DNA of 64,000 nt from contig CAJNDT010005878.1 of assembly GCA_905221615.1 (NCBI GenBank), positions 186,001 through 250,000 on the forward strand, given 5' to 3'. Positions 33,491 to 45,586 of the stretch are shown in pieces (the first letter of the stretch is position 1; each line of letters begins with the position of its first letter). The translations under genes were made by a program, and so were the position numbers. The DNA comes from Symbiodinium sp. CCMP2592 (Eukaryota > Sar > Dinophyceae > Suessiales > Symbiodiniaceae). The notes under the pieces are model-generated. The model searched no databases and was not told the DNA's origin. It saw only the letters and a program-made list of their open reading frames with translations.

Positions 33491-33785
33491 CTCGGGTTTT
33501 GCTTCGCATGTTTGTGCTCATGTCCTCCAGGCTTCGAGGTTTCTGGTTTCGAGCTTGGCTAGCGGCTAGTGGTTTGAGGTTAAGCCTTGTTGCTTGCTGA
33601 GCTGTCTTGAGGTGACGAGCTGGGTTCAGCTTTTTCGGTTTAGAGTTCAGGGGTAGGCTTCAAGGTTTGGGGCTTAGGGAAAAGGCCTTGAGGTTTGGCG
33701 TCGATGAAATGATACGTTGCTTTGAGTCCCTGGCATTGATGCGTCCCGACAAATGCTGCTTGGCGTTCGCGCAGCTTGTCTGCAG

Positions 33786-34028
33786 TCGCTCGTACTCTCG
33801 CCCCTGGCGCCAAGGCATAGCATTGAAACCGAAAAGCTGAACGTACCCCAAGTACCAAACCCTGAAAGTGTTGGGTTTGTTTTATCATCGTACCAGAACC
33901 GTACCGTTGAGTATAACTACAATAGAGTGTGGCTCTCAAGAGCTTGGGTTCAGAAGCTCTCAATGCAAGATATCGTCTGTTTTAGTGTGGCGCGCAATGG
34001 GATGCTCAAAGGCCTAGACATGTGGAAG
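33786..34028 (+). CDS. Candidate exons (33786-33842 and 33954-34028)
   Basis: Both are exact codon multiples with AG/GT edges: LVLSPLAPRHSIETEKLN (before GTACCC) and KLSMQDIVCFSVARNGMLKG (before GTTGCG). They join in phase 0. The minus strand of the same stretch has a 107-codon open frame including RATADKLRERQAAFVG, which is equally plausible. Confidence 0.35.
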
Positions 34029-34401
34029 GTTGCGAGTTGTTGCCGGCAAGTGCAGATGCGCAATCTCAATCTCAAAGCATCTTGACTTATTTCCCGAATA
34101 AGCCGCAGAAACCTTTCCGGTTACTACCAAACTATGAGAACCCAAAAAGTTTAAAGGTTGGGTATGGGGGAACTAAGTTGATTTGAGGAAGCTCCACATG
34201 AACGCAGCAGCTAGACACCTCTGTGCTCACTACTCCGAACAACCCAGAAATATACGTCTGAATGACTTCTAAATGCACAGCCTTGACCAGAAGTTTGTCC
34301 ACCTTTCCAAAATCTCGAGCCCTACGTATGCAGAAGTGCAGGCATATCCAACTTCCACAAGCTTAACCCCCGGAACACAACTCAACGAAGCTGCGTCTTG
34401 G

Positions 34402-34519
34402 CTGAGTTGAGTATTCTTTCAGATTTTGCGCGCCTTTGCCACATAAGAGAGCTCAATGCCCGAGAAGTACTTGTGGTTCTTAGTCACGTAGTTGGCCAGC
34501 CGCCTGTTGGCTGCATGGG
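34402..34519 (-). CDS. Candidate exon, minus strand favoured
   Basis: The minus strand reads RRLANYVTKNHKYFSGIELS with strongly GC-rich third positions. The + strand has a good acceptor (TATTCTTTCAG) and reads FARLCHIRELNAREVLVVLS. This island shows the strand ambiguity most clearly. TTTAGGG arrays begin immediately to the right. Confidence 0.35.
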
Positions 34520-34676
34520 TTAGAGTTTAGGGTTCAAGGCTTGGGGATTAGGGGTTTAGAGTTTATATGGGGGTTTAGGGCTTAGGGGTTTAGGGGTTTA
34601 GGGTTTAGGGGTTTAGGGGTTAGGGGTTTAGGGGTTTAGGGTTTAGGAGTTTAGGGGTTTAGGGTTTAGGGTTGAG
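34520..34676 (+). repeat. TTTAGGG/TTTAGGGG array
   Basis: About eighteen units, alternating 7-mer and 8-mer forms, directly right of a candidate exon. Confidence 0.9.
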
Positions 34677-34776
34677 GATCTAGGCTTCAGTGCCTAAGGT
34701 TTGGGGGATAACCTAAGGATCCAGGTATCCAAATATTGTAGAGTATGTATCCCCTAAAAACCTAAAGCCTAGCAAG

Positions 34777-34860
34777 AGGCCCCATAGGAGTTCCTTTTTG
34801 GGATTACCTCATATGATTCTAAATATGAACCCCAAAAAAGGAACTACTTTAGGGCCTTAG
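34777..34860 (+). mobile_element. TIR element, family E, diverged
   Basis: GGCCCCATAGGAGTTCCTTT ... AAAGGAACTACTTTAGGGCC. Confidence 0.78.
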
Positions 34861-35576
34861 GGTAAACCATATCATTCGGACTTGGGACTCCGATTGAAAA
34901 AGCATGGACCATCAACGTACACGCTTTGCGGGCGCATGGGCTTTTAGTGAAAAGGATGCTCGTACTCGCTCGTATTCGCAAAGGGGGGTCTCAGAATTCC
35001 TGATGTTCTGAAACTCTCTGGTGGTTTTGCGGCTTTAGGCGTAGGGTTTCGGGTTTCAAGCAGGATCTAGAGAGGCTCACGAAAGATAGGCTCGAAGAGC
35101 GCGCGGCGAGTGAGCTTTGGGATATATGGGCTGGTGGGGTATGCGACTGTGGGCTGCCAGCGGTGTGCAGAATTTGGGAGCATCCTGCAACCCCCAAAGT
35201 AGGCAAACCAATGGCCCAACACCTCTAAAATGCTGTTATTCTACGTACGTTTGCGGTCCGGGTAGCGAGAGAGAGTGCAGCGAAAGTCAGGACCCTTCTT
35301 TGCTACTGCGTCTGTCCATTTCCCATCCCCTGGACCCTTAGCCCTGATCCCCGATCCCTATAAAGCCTTTAAATGGGATGACTGCATTGTGTAGCTGTGG
35401 AGGAGAAGGCCGGAAATGATACCGAGAACATCGCCGAATATAGCACAAAGCGCCCAAATAGCAAGCATGGCATGTGGGGGCTGCCCTAGGGATTTAGCAG
35501 CCTTAGCGTCTTAGCATCGAATGGTGGGGCCTGAGGTTTGGGCAGATCCGACTTTGCAACAGTCGAACCTGAAGTG

Positions 35577-35689
35577 TACTTGGAGGGTCGTTGGTAGTTA
35601 GAAGTAGGGTAGTAAGTAGGATAACCATGGTGATAACCCATATTTTGGGGCTTATAACCCACCTATAACTACCCATGAACCTCCAAGTA
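35577..35689 (+). mobile_element. TIR element, family C
   Basis: TACTTGGAGGGTCGTTGGTA ... ACCCATGAACCTCCAAGTA. Confidence 0.82.
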
Positions 35690-35699
35690 GGCAATAACA

Positions 35700-36990
35700 A
35701 AAGACAAAAATGACGGCACGCAAGGGAGATCCGGGTTTGGGGTTCAGCTCCAGGCCTATGTCACATGTCACGATGTAAGTTTTCTCTATAGGAAGCATAA
35801 GCTCACAACTCATGTCAATGCCGCGGGGCCAGCGTCTGCTTGAGCCATCGCCTGGCTGGAAGAGGACATGTAGTTCTGCAGAACCTACCGGGACCTGCCA
35901 GAAAGCCTAATCCCTCAACGCTGCAACACAAAATCCTAAAAGGGTTTTGGGATTGCGGGTTGCTTGGTCCTGGATTGGAGGATTTCTAGGGTTTAGGTAT
36001 AGGCTTCGGGAGTTTAGGGTTTGGGGTTGAAAGTTCAGGGCTGGATCCCAAACTTCGCCGGAGAAGCCAGAATAGATCACCTCCCAGGCTTTTGTGTTGT
36101 GCGCAGCCCACTCGGGCATCCATGCGCGCTGCTCGATCTGGTGACCCACCTCTGCCGTCACCTGAGGAAGTGATACGTGGTTTTTGTTGAGGAACTCAGC
36201 TCAAGTTACCGTAAGAAGGAAACCATATTATTTGGTATAGAGTAAGACACAACAGTTCCAAGGGCTCGAAGTAATTTCGCAGGCAGCGCTTGGGAATCTC
36301 AAGTCTATGCATAGCACCAACTGTGAGCTGGTTGGAGCTTCGGGGAATCATGGTAGCACAGACGGCGAGGAGGAATGACAGATATCTGCTTAAAGCATCA
36401 TGTGTGTGGGCGCCGCTCAGGACGTGGAGTTCATAGCTTTTGAGTGACGAGTTCATGGAAGTCGCAAAGCCCAAAACGTAAATCCTGCCCTGAATCCCGA
36501 CCCCCTGTCTGGTGAATGCACCTGCGAGCATGTGCTTTGGCGCAGCTGAGGAAACTCAATGCGGTGACCAAAACAGCACATCTAGGTCCTCAGTACACAA
36601 ACCCTTTGGAGAAAGCTGCCTGCCGTCACCAAAATCCGAATCCCCCGTATTTGGCAGCCGCCGAAGTGCCCACTCGCGCTTGTGCCAATACTGCAGGGTG
36701 CCGCCGAGGATGTTATGATCTCAGCAAGACGTGATGGTTGGACTTGCTTCGGCACCGTCCGCTTGCATCAAGGGCTAAGGTAAGGACCTGTGTATGTGTG
36801 TCGCTCTGTGTGTGAGCGCCCGTTAAGTCTCCTGCGCCTTGAAAGCCAACACGTCGGTTTTCGGCATTGCCCGCGTAGCTGAACCCTAGTTATACAGACT
36901 CCTAGTTTTAGTTAAGATACCACCGGGGAAAAAAACACGGGCACCCTAAAACCCGAAGGCCGTTGCAGAGAAGGCCTGGACCACATGTGA
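35700..36990. other. Gene-poor stretch
   Basis: Low repeat content. Open frames of 60-111 codons on both strands without recognisable domains. Might hide exons. Confidence 0.35.
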
Positions 36991-37083
36991 CTCTGGTGTA
37001 ATTGACCCCGAAAGTTGGAACGTTGGTTGTTGGAGAGCTAAGTTACAAAGGGGAGGCGGAAACCAGCAATGTCGTGACTTGGT

Positions 37084-37321
37084 AACACGGCACTATGCCG
37101 AGACAAAGCCCTGGCCCTAAACCAAAGAAAGAACCTCTTGCTGTCTCTCCCTGGGGATCAAAATAGCCCAAAAGCCTTATATAGTATGGTCTTTGGGCCC
37201 AAAACACGGCACTATGCCGAGACAAAGCCCTGGCCCTAAACCAAAGAAAGAACCTCTTGCTGTCTCTCCCTGGGGATCAAAATAGCCCAAAAGCCTTATG
37301 TAGTATGGTCTTTGGGCCCAA
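37084..37321 (+). repeat. 119-bp tandem duplication, two copies
   Basis: Period 119 bp, starting at ACACGGCACTATGCCGAG (37085 and 37204). I see one substitution between the copies (TTATATAG to TTATGTAG), so it is recent. Confidence 0.92.
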
Positions 37322-37333
37322 AAGCCTTACTAT

Positions 37334-37439
37334 ATGGGTGGTTGTCCAAATTATGGTATCTTTTTGGGTACCTTAAACATTGGGTGCCGTATTATAATAA
37401 GGACCCAAAAGGGACCCTAATATTGACAACCACCCATAT
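37334..37439 (+). mobile_element. Solo TIR element
   Basis: ATATGGGTGGTTGTCCAA ... TATTGACAACCACCCATAT. It follows the 119-bp tandem duplication. Confidence 0.82.
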
Positions 37440-37552
37440 GAGTCCCTAGATCCCTAGGATCTCTTGCCCTCCTTTCACAATGCAAAGACATCAAACCTCC
37501 GCCAAGCAACCGGGGAGTCTCGTTTTGGGTGGAGGGTCTATATAGGGTCTAC

Positions 37553-37640
37553 CCAGAGACTCCATAGTAGTGCCTTTTAGGGATTATCTTATAAGAATCG
37601 TAACATGAACCCCAAAAAAGGAACTACTATGGAGGCTTAA
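37553..37640 (+). mobile_element. TIR element, family E
   Basis: AGACTCCATAGTAGTGCCTT ... AAAGGAACTACTATGGAGGC. Confidence 0.82.
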
Positions 37641-38659
37641 GGTACCTGCGCACGCAAAAAACCTACCTTTCTAGGGCTTCTTATGATGCTTTCCTGATTC
37701 ACCAAAACCCTAAACCCTAAACCCTAAACTCTAAACCGTTCAAGCCCGCAAAAAACGTAGGATAGTGATGGGGTTCAGGTAGGGTTTCGGGGGCCTCAGA
37801 GTCTTACCCCAAGGCTCGAAATGGCACAAAAGCCTCATATAATAGGGTCTTTAGGCCCAAAAGCCGTAAACGATGAGTCCTCAAAAGCCGTAAACGATGA
37901 GTCCTTAGAGCCTTAGGGTTTGAGCTTTAGATTCAGGGGTTTGAGGCTCTGGAAAGCTTTGAGAAACCACGGGATGTAGGCGTTTAGAGAGTTTGGGGCT
38001 TGAGGGCTTAAGGGTTTCTAGGCCCAAGAGTAGCCTAGGAATAAAATGGGTGCCCTTTTTGTTTTAAAGGGGCTTATAAGGAAACCTGAAGCCTGAAAAA
38101 GGGCCTACTTTAGGTTCTAGGGCTTAGGGGCTTAAGGGTTTAGGGGTTGGGCTCTGGGGTTTAGGCCCAGCGGCTGCTGTTCGGAGTTCCAATTCTCATG
38201 CGCTTGATGGAAACGAAGTCGCAGAAGTGGAACCTCTCATGGCAAAGCTTCATGAAACTCTTCGGGCTCATCGAGTTTTAGAAGGGCCTCGATATAGCTG
38301 AATACGGCTGAGGGATAGTATGCCAGCATAGTTTTGGTGTATGTATCTGTATATGTATATGACTGTACGGGAATCTATTGAGGTACTACTCCCTGAGACA
38401 CCGTAGCGGCAAAGAAAGAACGAGATGGGACCTCCTCTCTCGACGACAGGGTCATTTACTTTTGCCACAAAACCCAAATGCGCCAGGAGCGGTGGCCGGT
38501 TCATTTACGATGGGGAGCTGACAGCTTCAATGGAACCAAGTAGCGAGAGGTGGTAAACTCATGCGGACAAGGCCACATGATCAGAATCTTAGAACACGAA
38601 GATCGTGATCGTCATCACCGCTCCCACCAACCCTTCCCTCTTAATTCAAATCACCAATG

Positions 38660-38815
38660 CGGGCATCATCGTCATCATCCTTGTCGTCGCCGAGGTCGCC
38701 AACGCCGTCGCCGTTGCGGCAGTCGTGGCTGTCGTCGTCGCCATCGTCGTGGTCGTCGCTGCCCGTCAACATCAAATACATCTTCACTTCTGCTGCTGCC
38801 GCCGCCCTTGCAGTA
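38660..38815 (+). repeat. GTC/CGT trinucleotide-rich region
   Basis: Imperfect CGTCGT and GTCGCC repeats. Two + frames stay open (Val/Ala-rich and Arg/His-rich), so coding cannot be inferred from openness. Confidence 0.7.
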
Positions 38816-39220
38816 GACTCGCCTCTGCGCTAGGTACTCCTGCAGTGAACCTTAAATATCCTTTTATAGTAATGCCTCAGCCGTAACCCCCTTAAAGCCC
38901 AGACCCTGTACACTCTAAACCTGAAGCCCTAAAGCAAAACTCCCCATAATACAGTAACATGAAACCCTAAACCCTAAACCCCCAAACCGTAAACCCATAA
39001 GCCGCTATGCCGCTATACCTTAAAGCCCTAAACCCTATAAACCCTGAACTCTTAAACCCTAAACCAGCCTAAACCCCTAAAAGGCTCATCTGGAGCCCTA
39101 TGGGCTTCTTGCGTGAGAAGAAGCTCGAAGTGGACCACGGACCTTGGCCAGCCAATGTGAGTCCAGTAGTAGCGGATGCCACCTCCGTGGGGTTGTGGGG
39201 TTTAGGGTTTAAGGAGCTTT

Positions 39221-39308
39221 AGGATTATAGGAATTAAGCTATAGGAAACCCTAAACCCTAAACTAGGATTTTAGGAATTAAGCTATAGGAAACCCTAAAC
39301 CCTAAACC
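39221..39308 (+). repeat. 44-bp tandem duplication, two copies
   Basis: AGGATTATAGGAATTAAGCT and AGGATTTTAGGAATTAAGCT, period 44, each ending in a CCCTAAACCCTAAAC pair. Confidence 0.9.
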
Positions 39309-39544
39309 TCCTGTTAGGGGTGACACCGACTTTGATGCTTCAGGGTTCGTGGGGTTGTGGTTAAGGGGTGACAGCTGGACTTTGAGGCTTCAGGGCTTAA
39401 GGGTTCAGCAGAGGAGGGAGCACGCCCGGTACTGGCCTGGGGGACCGGCTGGGATCAAGGATTTTGGGTTGAAACTATAACTATAGACCCAAATCCTAAA
39501 AGGCTTCTATTATAAGACAAGTCTGTGGGGCGTAGTATAGTCTT

Positions 39545-39660
39545 ACAGGGCACATGTTCCTATGTGAAGTATATACTTTGACTCTAGAGATCCCTAGAGT
39601 ATCATATATGCCTACATAGCTAAGCATGCAGAATATCTGGGTGCATGGACCCTGCACAAT
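39545..39660 (+). mobile_element. TIR element, family G, diverged
   Basis: Left arm AGGGCACATGTTCC and right arm TCTGGGTGCATGGACCC; inner palindrome TCTAGAGATCCCTAGAG. Confidence 0.65.
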
Positions 39661-39890
39661 GGCTGCAGATATTGCAGATTCAGGGCCTAAGCACCTAAAC
39701 CCCAAACTCTGAACCCCTAAACTCTCAGCCCCTCCACCCCAAACCCTACACCGTAGCCTATAAAGGTTAGGGTTCAGGGGTTTAGGGTTTACGGTATAGG
39801 GTTTCAGGGACTTCGGATTGAAGTGTTAGCTCCTTGTCAGGGTCTTTCCTGGGGCAAAGACTATGCTATGCAAGGTCACTGCATCTTTAT

Positions 39891-39996
39891 ATGGGAGTTT
39901 CCGAGAATTAGGGTTACCTTATTCTGGGGTCCTTATAACGAAGATCCTACTATTTAGGGTACTAGATTCGGGTCCCCTACTTTCGGAAACACCCAT
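39891..39996 (+). mobile_element. TIR element, family D
   Basis: ATGGGAGTTTCCGAGAATTA ... CTACTTTCGGAAACACCCAT. Confidence 0.83.
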
Positions 39997-40143
39997 ATGA
40001 GCACTTCAAGAAAAGCTCAGTTTTAGGGTTTAGGCTTTCGGGTTTAGTACTCCTATGCGAAGAAGAAATCTCATAGAAAGAGCCCCATGGTCGCAAGGGT
40101 GTACGGGCCAGCCAAACACCCAAAGACCTGACATGACCTGACC

Positions 40144-40248
40144 TACTTGCAGGTTCGTGGGCGGTTGTAAGTGGGGGTTTAAGCCCCCCAATGTGAGCAA
40201 TCACCAGACTTATCCTACTTCTTATACCTACCCATGAACCTCCAAGTA
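40144..40248 (+). mobile_element. TIR element, family C
   Basis: TACTTGCAGGTTCGTGGGCG ... ACCCATGAACCTCCAAGTA. Confidence 0.8.
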
Positions 40249-40614
40249 GCATAGATTCAGGGTTTAGGGGCATCGATCCTCAAATCCGCATGACACGAGT
40301 GGTAGCAGGCTGCCTGTCTATGCAGCTAAACCCCACGTCGTGCCTGCGTGGGTTCCGCCGTTGACTCCACCGACCAGGGCCCATGCATCACATTTGTCTC
40401 CGACCTTCAAAGAGGTGTGCTCCATGTTTGTTGTAACCTAAAACCTTCACTTCGGGGGCTCTTGGAAAAAGAACATACTCTTGATGGAATGTGGCCGGGA
40501 GCAGACATGCCACTAAGGTCCAGAGAGCAGACATTCCACTAAGGTACACTAATGACTTCTTCTCTCACAGGGTTGAGCCTCGGGACTTCCCTCAAGGTCG
40601 AGGTCTCTGTTGCT

Positions 40615-40722
40615 ATAGTTGATGATATAAATCCTGCATTGCGCATAATAAGGAATATACCATAATTCCCAGAGTTTAGGTTCCTTACAAGGTCATGCAG
40701 GATTTATATCATCAACCGTATA
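40615..40722 (-). mobile_element. TIR element, family F
   Basis: TATAGTTGATGATATAAATC ... GGATTTATATCATCAACCGT. A right half only is at 3919-3982. Confidence 0.87.
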
Positions 40723-40958
40723 GTATGAGCTGTCCCCGTAATCCTGACAGATCTCAATGATGTGCAGAAGCGGTGCGGTATAACTGGAAAAGAACAAGTA
40801 CAAGATGCGTCAATATTAAGATATTTGGGAACTGGAGCATCTAGAGATCCATACATCGAAACCGGACCTGGCCTAGGGATTTGGGGGTCAGGGTGCGGCT
40901 TTTCGGCTCGAAACTAAACCCAAAGGATAAGACATCAACGCTAGGCTGGGGTCTATAC

Positions 40959-41052
40959 CAGAACCCCCAATGGCCCTTTATTGGAACATGATGGTCCTTA
41001 ATGGTGGATATCTAGGGCTTTTTAGAAGGCAGTTGAGGGGTCTAGGTAGGGT
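40959..41052 (+). mobile_element. TIR element, family I
   Basis: ATACCAGAACCCCCAATGGC ... CAGTTGAGGGGTCTAGGTAG. Confidence 0.8.
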
Positions 41053-41299
41053 TCAGGATTTAGGGTTTGGCTTCGTGGGCTTCGGGCACCCATCATCGAG
41101 TTACACCCAACGCAGAAAGCAGTTGTCAATATGGAGCAAAAGATGCCAAACGTCTCTAATGGACGGACCATGAAGGAACACCAAACAGGAGAAAAGGCGG
41201 CGAGGGTTTGGCTCTGGCTCGGGTTCACGGTTTTACAAGCCCCAACCCTGAAAAGTTCAAAGGTAATAGACATCCCCAAGAATTGACCATGCACAGATC

Positions 41300-41840
41300 C
41301 GTTGCCATGTCCGACTGCGATGCCTGAAAGCCGAAGCCGAAGCCCTGACTTGCTGCTCGGGATGGGCGGCTGGGCAGCACCATCATCAAGACCGTGACAT
41401 GCCCCGGGCGTGGGCCCCTACCGAGATCGTTAAAGAACTCATAGTTTACATGGTGTAGGGTTTAGGGTCAGAAGACAGAGAAAAAAAGCTTAAGGCCCAG
41501 ACTAGTGACTAGTCCTCATTGCAAACAAGACAAAGCCAAGATTAGCCCTCGGCCGATCGAGTCGACGTAGGTTACTTGCCACCCCCGGCAGTTTCAATAC
41601 AAACGAACCAGGAGTTTCACGTGCTCATGACCCTTATAAAGCCTAAACGCCTCACGCACTGCGACAAACCCCTAAACACCTCAGACCGCATAGACTCGAA
41701 GCCTTCTCGTCTGTCAAGAAGTTGTCCGACAATTTCACGGACCGGTGGTAGGTGAAGCCATCTACGTCGCCGCCACCTCGCTCTGCAAACGTTGGCTTGC
41801 GAGGTTTAAGCAGATGTCAAAACCCCTATAATCCTTGAAC
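41300..41840. other. Gene-poor stretch
   Basis: Mostly unique sequence with one short TTTAGGG patch at 41455. I see no exon-like island I would defend. Confidence 0.35.
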
Positions 41841-41844
41841 CCCA

Positions 41845-41938
41845 ACAGCCCTAAACCCTAAACCCTAAAACCCTAAACCCTAAAACCCTAAAACCCTAAA
41901 CCCTAAAACCCTAAAACCCTAAACCCTAAACCCTAAAC
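41845..41938 (+). repeat. Best-preserved CCCTAAA array
   Basis: About thirteen nearly perfect CCCTAAA or CCCTAAAA units in a row, the most regular telomere-like array in the window. Confidence 0.9.
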
Positions 41939-42620
41939 CTTATATAAGAGGTCTAATTAATCCCTGAACCCCAACAGCCAAAGCCAAACCTAGGGACCGA
42001 CGTCTTGTAAACCCTGACGCTCCAAACCCGCTCCTCAACCCTGATCCCGGTTTAGGGGGTTTAGGGTTTAGGGTTTGAGGGGGTTTAGGGTGTAGGGTTC
42101 GGTTCAAGGGGGTTTATGGTTTAGGGCTTAAGGGGGTTTAAGATTCAAAATGATGCCAATCGCTTTTAGGGGCTAATCCAAAACCGCCGTGAAAGCTCAA
42201 GAGCCGTTCAGCACAGCCCCAAACCCGCCTATGACCCTAAAACAGAAAAGCCAAAGCTGAACCCCGACTAAACCCTCAACCGGAAACCCTCAAATCCGAA
42301 ACCCTAAATCCTACAACCCTAAACCAACAAGAACCCAAACCCTAAACCTAAAACGCTCACCCTTCAATGCTTAGTGGCTTAGTCCTCACTTCCTGGGGGC
42401 ACCGGGTCCACACGTGTGGGCGCAGGGTGTAGGGCGTAGAACCGTATTCTAGCTCTAATCGCCTACGATCTTGTTTGCTACTTTCCGGAGGTCCCAAGCA
42501 CTTTGGCTGATAAACCTTACTGTGAGGATCATGGGACTCAGTAAGGGTTCTTGAAGGGCTCTTTAAAGGGATCTATATGGGGTTCCTTAAAGGGATCTAT
42601 GGGGTTTAGGGTTTAGGGTC

Positions 42621-42754
42621 TACTTGGAGGATAATGGGACTTAGTAAGCACTTAGTAAGTAAGGTTATAAGTACTTTAATTAAGGTTATAAGTAGTTGTA
42701 AGTGAAGTTGCCCTAGTTCTAACCCTAGTTACTAAGTCCCATGATCGTTTAAGC
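42621..42754 (+). mobile_element. TIR element, family A with 15-bp internal duplication
   Basis: TACTTGGAGGATAATGGGAC, then a repeated CACTTAGTAAG segment, ending GTCCCATGATCGTTTAAGC. Linked repeat K lies to the left (42555-42600), and a broken family-A left end is at 42524. Confidence 0.8.
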
Positions 42755-43680
42755 GTTGTTGATAAACCTTAAACCTTAGGGAGTTGGGAGTCCAAAGCGA
42801 AAACCTCTAGTCTAGGGGATCCGCATAGGCCCTGAAATCCACAGATCGTCTGCCTGGTGCACCCTCATAGAGACCGACACCCTGAATCCGGAATCATCAA
42901 CCCTGAACCCTAAACCCTAAACCCTCAACCCCGAACCCGAAACCCTAAGCCCAAACCCTGAACCCTAGCGACCCCTCGACCATATCAAAGCCGCAACTTG
43001 CCGGCAAGTAGCGGTTCACCCGGTAAGGCCCCGAGAAGCCCAGTTGGACGCCCTGACACTTATGCAAACTTGGCAGTAGAACCCATTGTAAGGTTTCGAA
43101 GTTGAGGTTAATAATGGTGATAAAGGACCTGAAAAAAGTGTGGTGATGTTTTGACGGTGTTTTTGGCTTGGGCTTGCGGGTTTTGGAATTCGGGCGGGGG
43201 GAGGGGGCGATTGTCTGGTTTTGGGATTCGGGTTGGGAGTGGACCCTAAAAGCGTAACGGTTGATTGCTTACTTTGGGGCGTGGGGGTGTGGGGCGTGTC
43301 AGAGCCTACGGTGGGGTTACGGATCTCAGGCTTGATTGGCAGCATTGACAGTTTAGGGCTTGTTGAGGGTTTAGGATGTTTTATGGTTTTGGTTTGAAAC
43401 CCTAAACCCTAAACCGTGGGGGCCTAGGGGCTAGGGATGAATTTGGGTTGGGGGTTTGAGGGTAGAGGCGGTAGAGGGACTAACTTAGGTCTATTCGGTC
43501 TAGGCTTGATGTGGGATTGATGGCTTAGGGTTCACTGCTCAGGTTTAGGGCTTTGGGTTTAGGACTTAGGGCTTAGGATTCAAGGGTCTTGGGCGAAAGA
43601 CAGACAGGTGGTTTTGGAAAGCCTTCTGTCTGGCATGTGCAAAGGCCCAGTGCCTAAACCCGTGGTCCATCCCAAGAAGA

Positions 43681-43805
43681 TACTTAAAGGATCATGGGAC
43701 TTAGTAACTAGGGTTATAATTCGGGGTAACTCTACTTATAACTGAATATATCCCCAAATAAGGTACTTATAACCTTACTTACTAAGTTCCATGACCCTCC
43801 AAGTA
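43681..43805 (-). mobile_element. TIR element, family A, reverse orientation
   Basis: TACTTAAAGGATCATGGGAC ... GTTCCATGACCCTCCAAGTA. Confidence 0.85.
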
Positions 43806-44093
43806 CTCGATGCCTTAGGATGATTCATGTTTGGCTTCCCTATACTTTACTTTAAGGGTCTGAAGCTAATGATGCTCCAACTTTCTGGGGTTTCCCCAGA
43901 AATCCACGTCTTAGCCCAAAAACAGTTGCGGCGATGAGCTTAGGACCCTGAAGCCTGAAGGCGTAGGATTCCAGTCAGAATCCGCTTAGGGTTCTTGTGG
44001 TGGAGGATTGAGGGTTTATCGTTTTAGGGTTTCGGATTCAGGGGTTTAAGGCTTTTGGTGTAGGTCTTCGCATTTGCGGTTTAGGGTTTTCTG

Positions 44094-44702
44094 TCAAGCT
44101 TGGAACAGCTGCTGCCTTGTGCCGGACGATTTCATGCAGTCAAGCATTCCCCTGCCCTGACTCTTCAACGGCCCTGAGACCGGGTGTAGAGTTTCGATTT
44201 TTGGGCATAGTGGCTTGTTGTTTAAAGAGTTTATGGTTTGGGGGAACCTTGAGCCCTGAGTCCACATATCGCAGAAGTCAAGGCTGCCTGCGTGGTGGTC
44301 GTCGTCGTGGTCTTGCATCCGCTGCATCCAGTACAGTCGCAGGTGTATTTGCCGTCCGTCTGAACCTTTGTAAGATGCTGAAAGCTTCGGCAAGCAAACA
44401 AATCTACCACGGAACACCCTGGAACCATGATATCCTTGGAAGAGGATTTTCGTGCATGCACGCAGGCGATCGAGCATTGGGATCTGAGCTTTGGTCCGCG
44501 TGGATTGCGCTGTGGGGCTTGCCATTGCTTGAGGGCCCGTGAGGGCAACACAGGGCTTCGGGAACGAGTATGGGCTTTTTCGCAGTCATGCGACTGGTAC
44601 CCGAAACATGATCACGGGGTCAAGCAAGTTGAACAAGCTCTGCACTTGGAACCATACACTATACACATTGGGCAACTCTATTGCCCAGCATCAAAAGCCT
44701 AA
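44094..44702. CDS. Repeat-poor region with overlapping open frames, possible exon(s)
   Basis: Open frames of 141 codons (+, 44117-44542) and 143 codons (-, 44094-44525) overlap, and a 91-codon + frame continues to 44702. No TTTAGGG tract lies inside. I recognise no domain and cannot choose the strand. One may be an exon with the other its shadow. Confidence 0.25.
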
Positions 44703-45232
44703 AAGTTCGAGGGATTGAGGCTTTATGTAGGTTGTATGAAACATCCGAATCAGCTCCGATGCCCTACACCAAGAGGCTGAACAAACACGTGCGGTTAACA
44801 TCAGCTTGACGTGTTTCGAGAGGATTTAAGGCTCCAGGCGTGTTTCCAGGCCGTTAAGGGCTCACAGCCTTGGGATGCTGAAGGATTTACATTATGGGGT
44901 AAGCCTTAATTCCCTCAACCCTAAACCTTAAAATTGTAAGAACCAAACTTACCAGGTGAAGTTTAAAGTTTCATGTATGTGGGGTCAAATTAGAATTGGG
45001 TTTGGGGTAGACTATAGTATCGTTACATTTTGTTGGTAGGTAGTTATTCAGGCCTTCATATTGCATTACTGGCGCAGGTCGTAGGAAATGCCGAAGCCCG
45101 AAATTCAAATCCCTGAAGTGGGCCACATTCAAAGCTTGCACCGCGTAGCTCCGCAGCCCCACTTGCCCTTGTGGTTACACCACTTCGAGCAGTAGTCTTC
45201 ACCGTTCCTGTGCTGAGAAAAGGACGATTTCA

Positions 45233-45586
45233 GTGACTGATCGCGGGATTATACGGATCCACTCTCCCACCCAAGCCCCAAACCTAAACACTTATAAACC
45301 TTTGAAAGGGTCTAAGCCGATGATTTTTGTGCTGGGGAGTTTCCTGAAATTCGAGGTGCTGTATATACAGGCCTTTGTACCCAGAGTCTCTACCACACAG
45401 GGTCTCGATCTTGTTCAAGAACTCGCAGTGGGGTCTGTGGCGCCGTCAATTGAAAAGGTAGAGTATCCAAGGTGCTTTATAGCGAGAGAAACAAGTATGC
45501 CTCACGCTGTCTCGCTTCAACGATCAGAGCGGTTTACTCTGCTGGCACCCACTAGCCTTCCCTGCAGCATCTTTTCAAAGTGTTAA
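45233..45586 (+). CDS. Possible exon within a 117-codon open frame
   Basis: The best part reads GLDLVQELAVGSVAPSIEKV. No repeats lie inside. No start context, domain or splice pair is decisive, so this is only a candidate. Confidence 0.22.
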   Translation: MTDRGIIRIHSPTQAPNLNTYKPLKGSKPMIFVLGSFLKFEVLYIQAFVPRVSTTQGLDLVQELAVGSVAPSIEKVEYPRCFIARETSMPHAVSLQRSERFTLLAPTSLPCSIFSKC

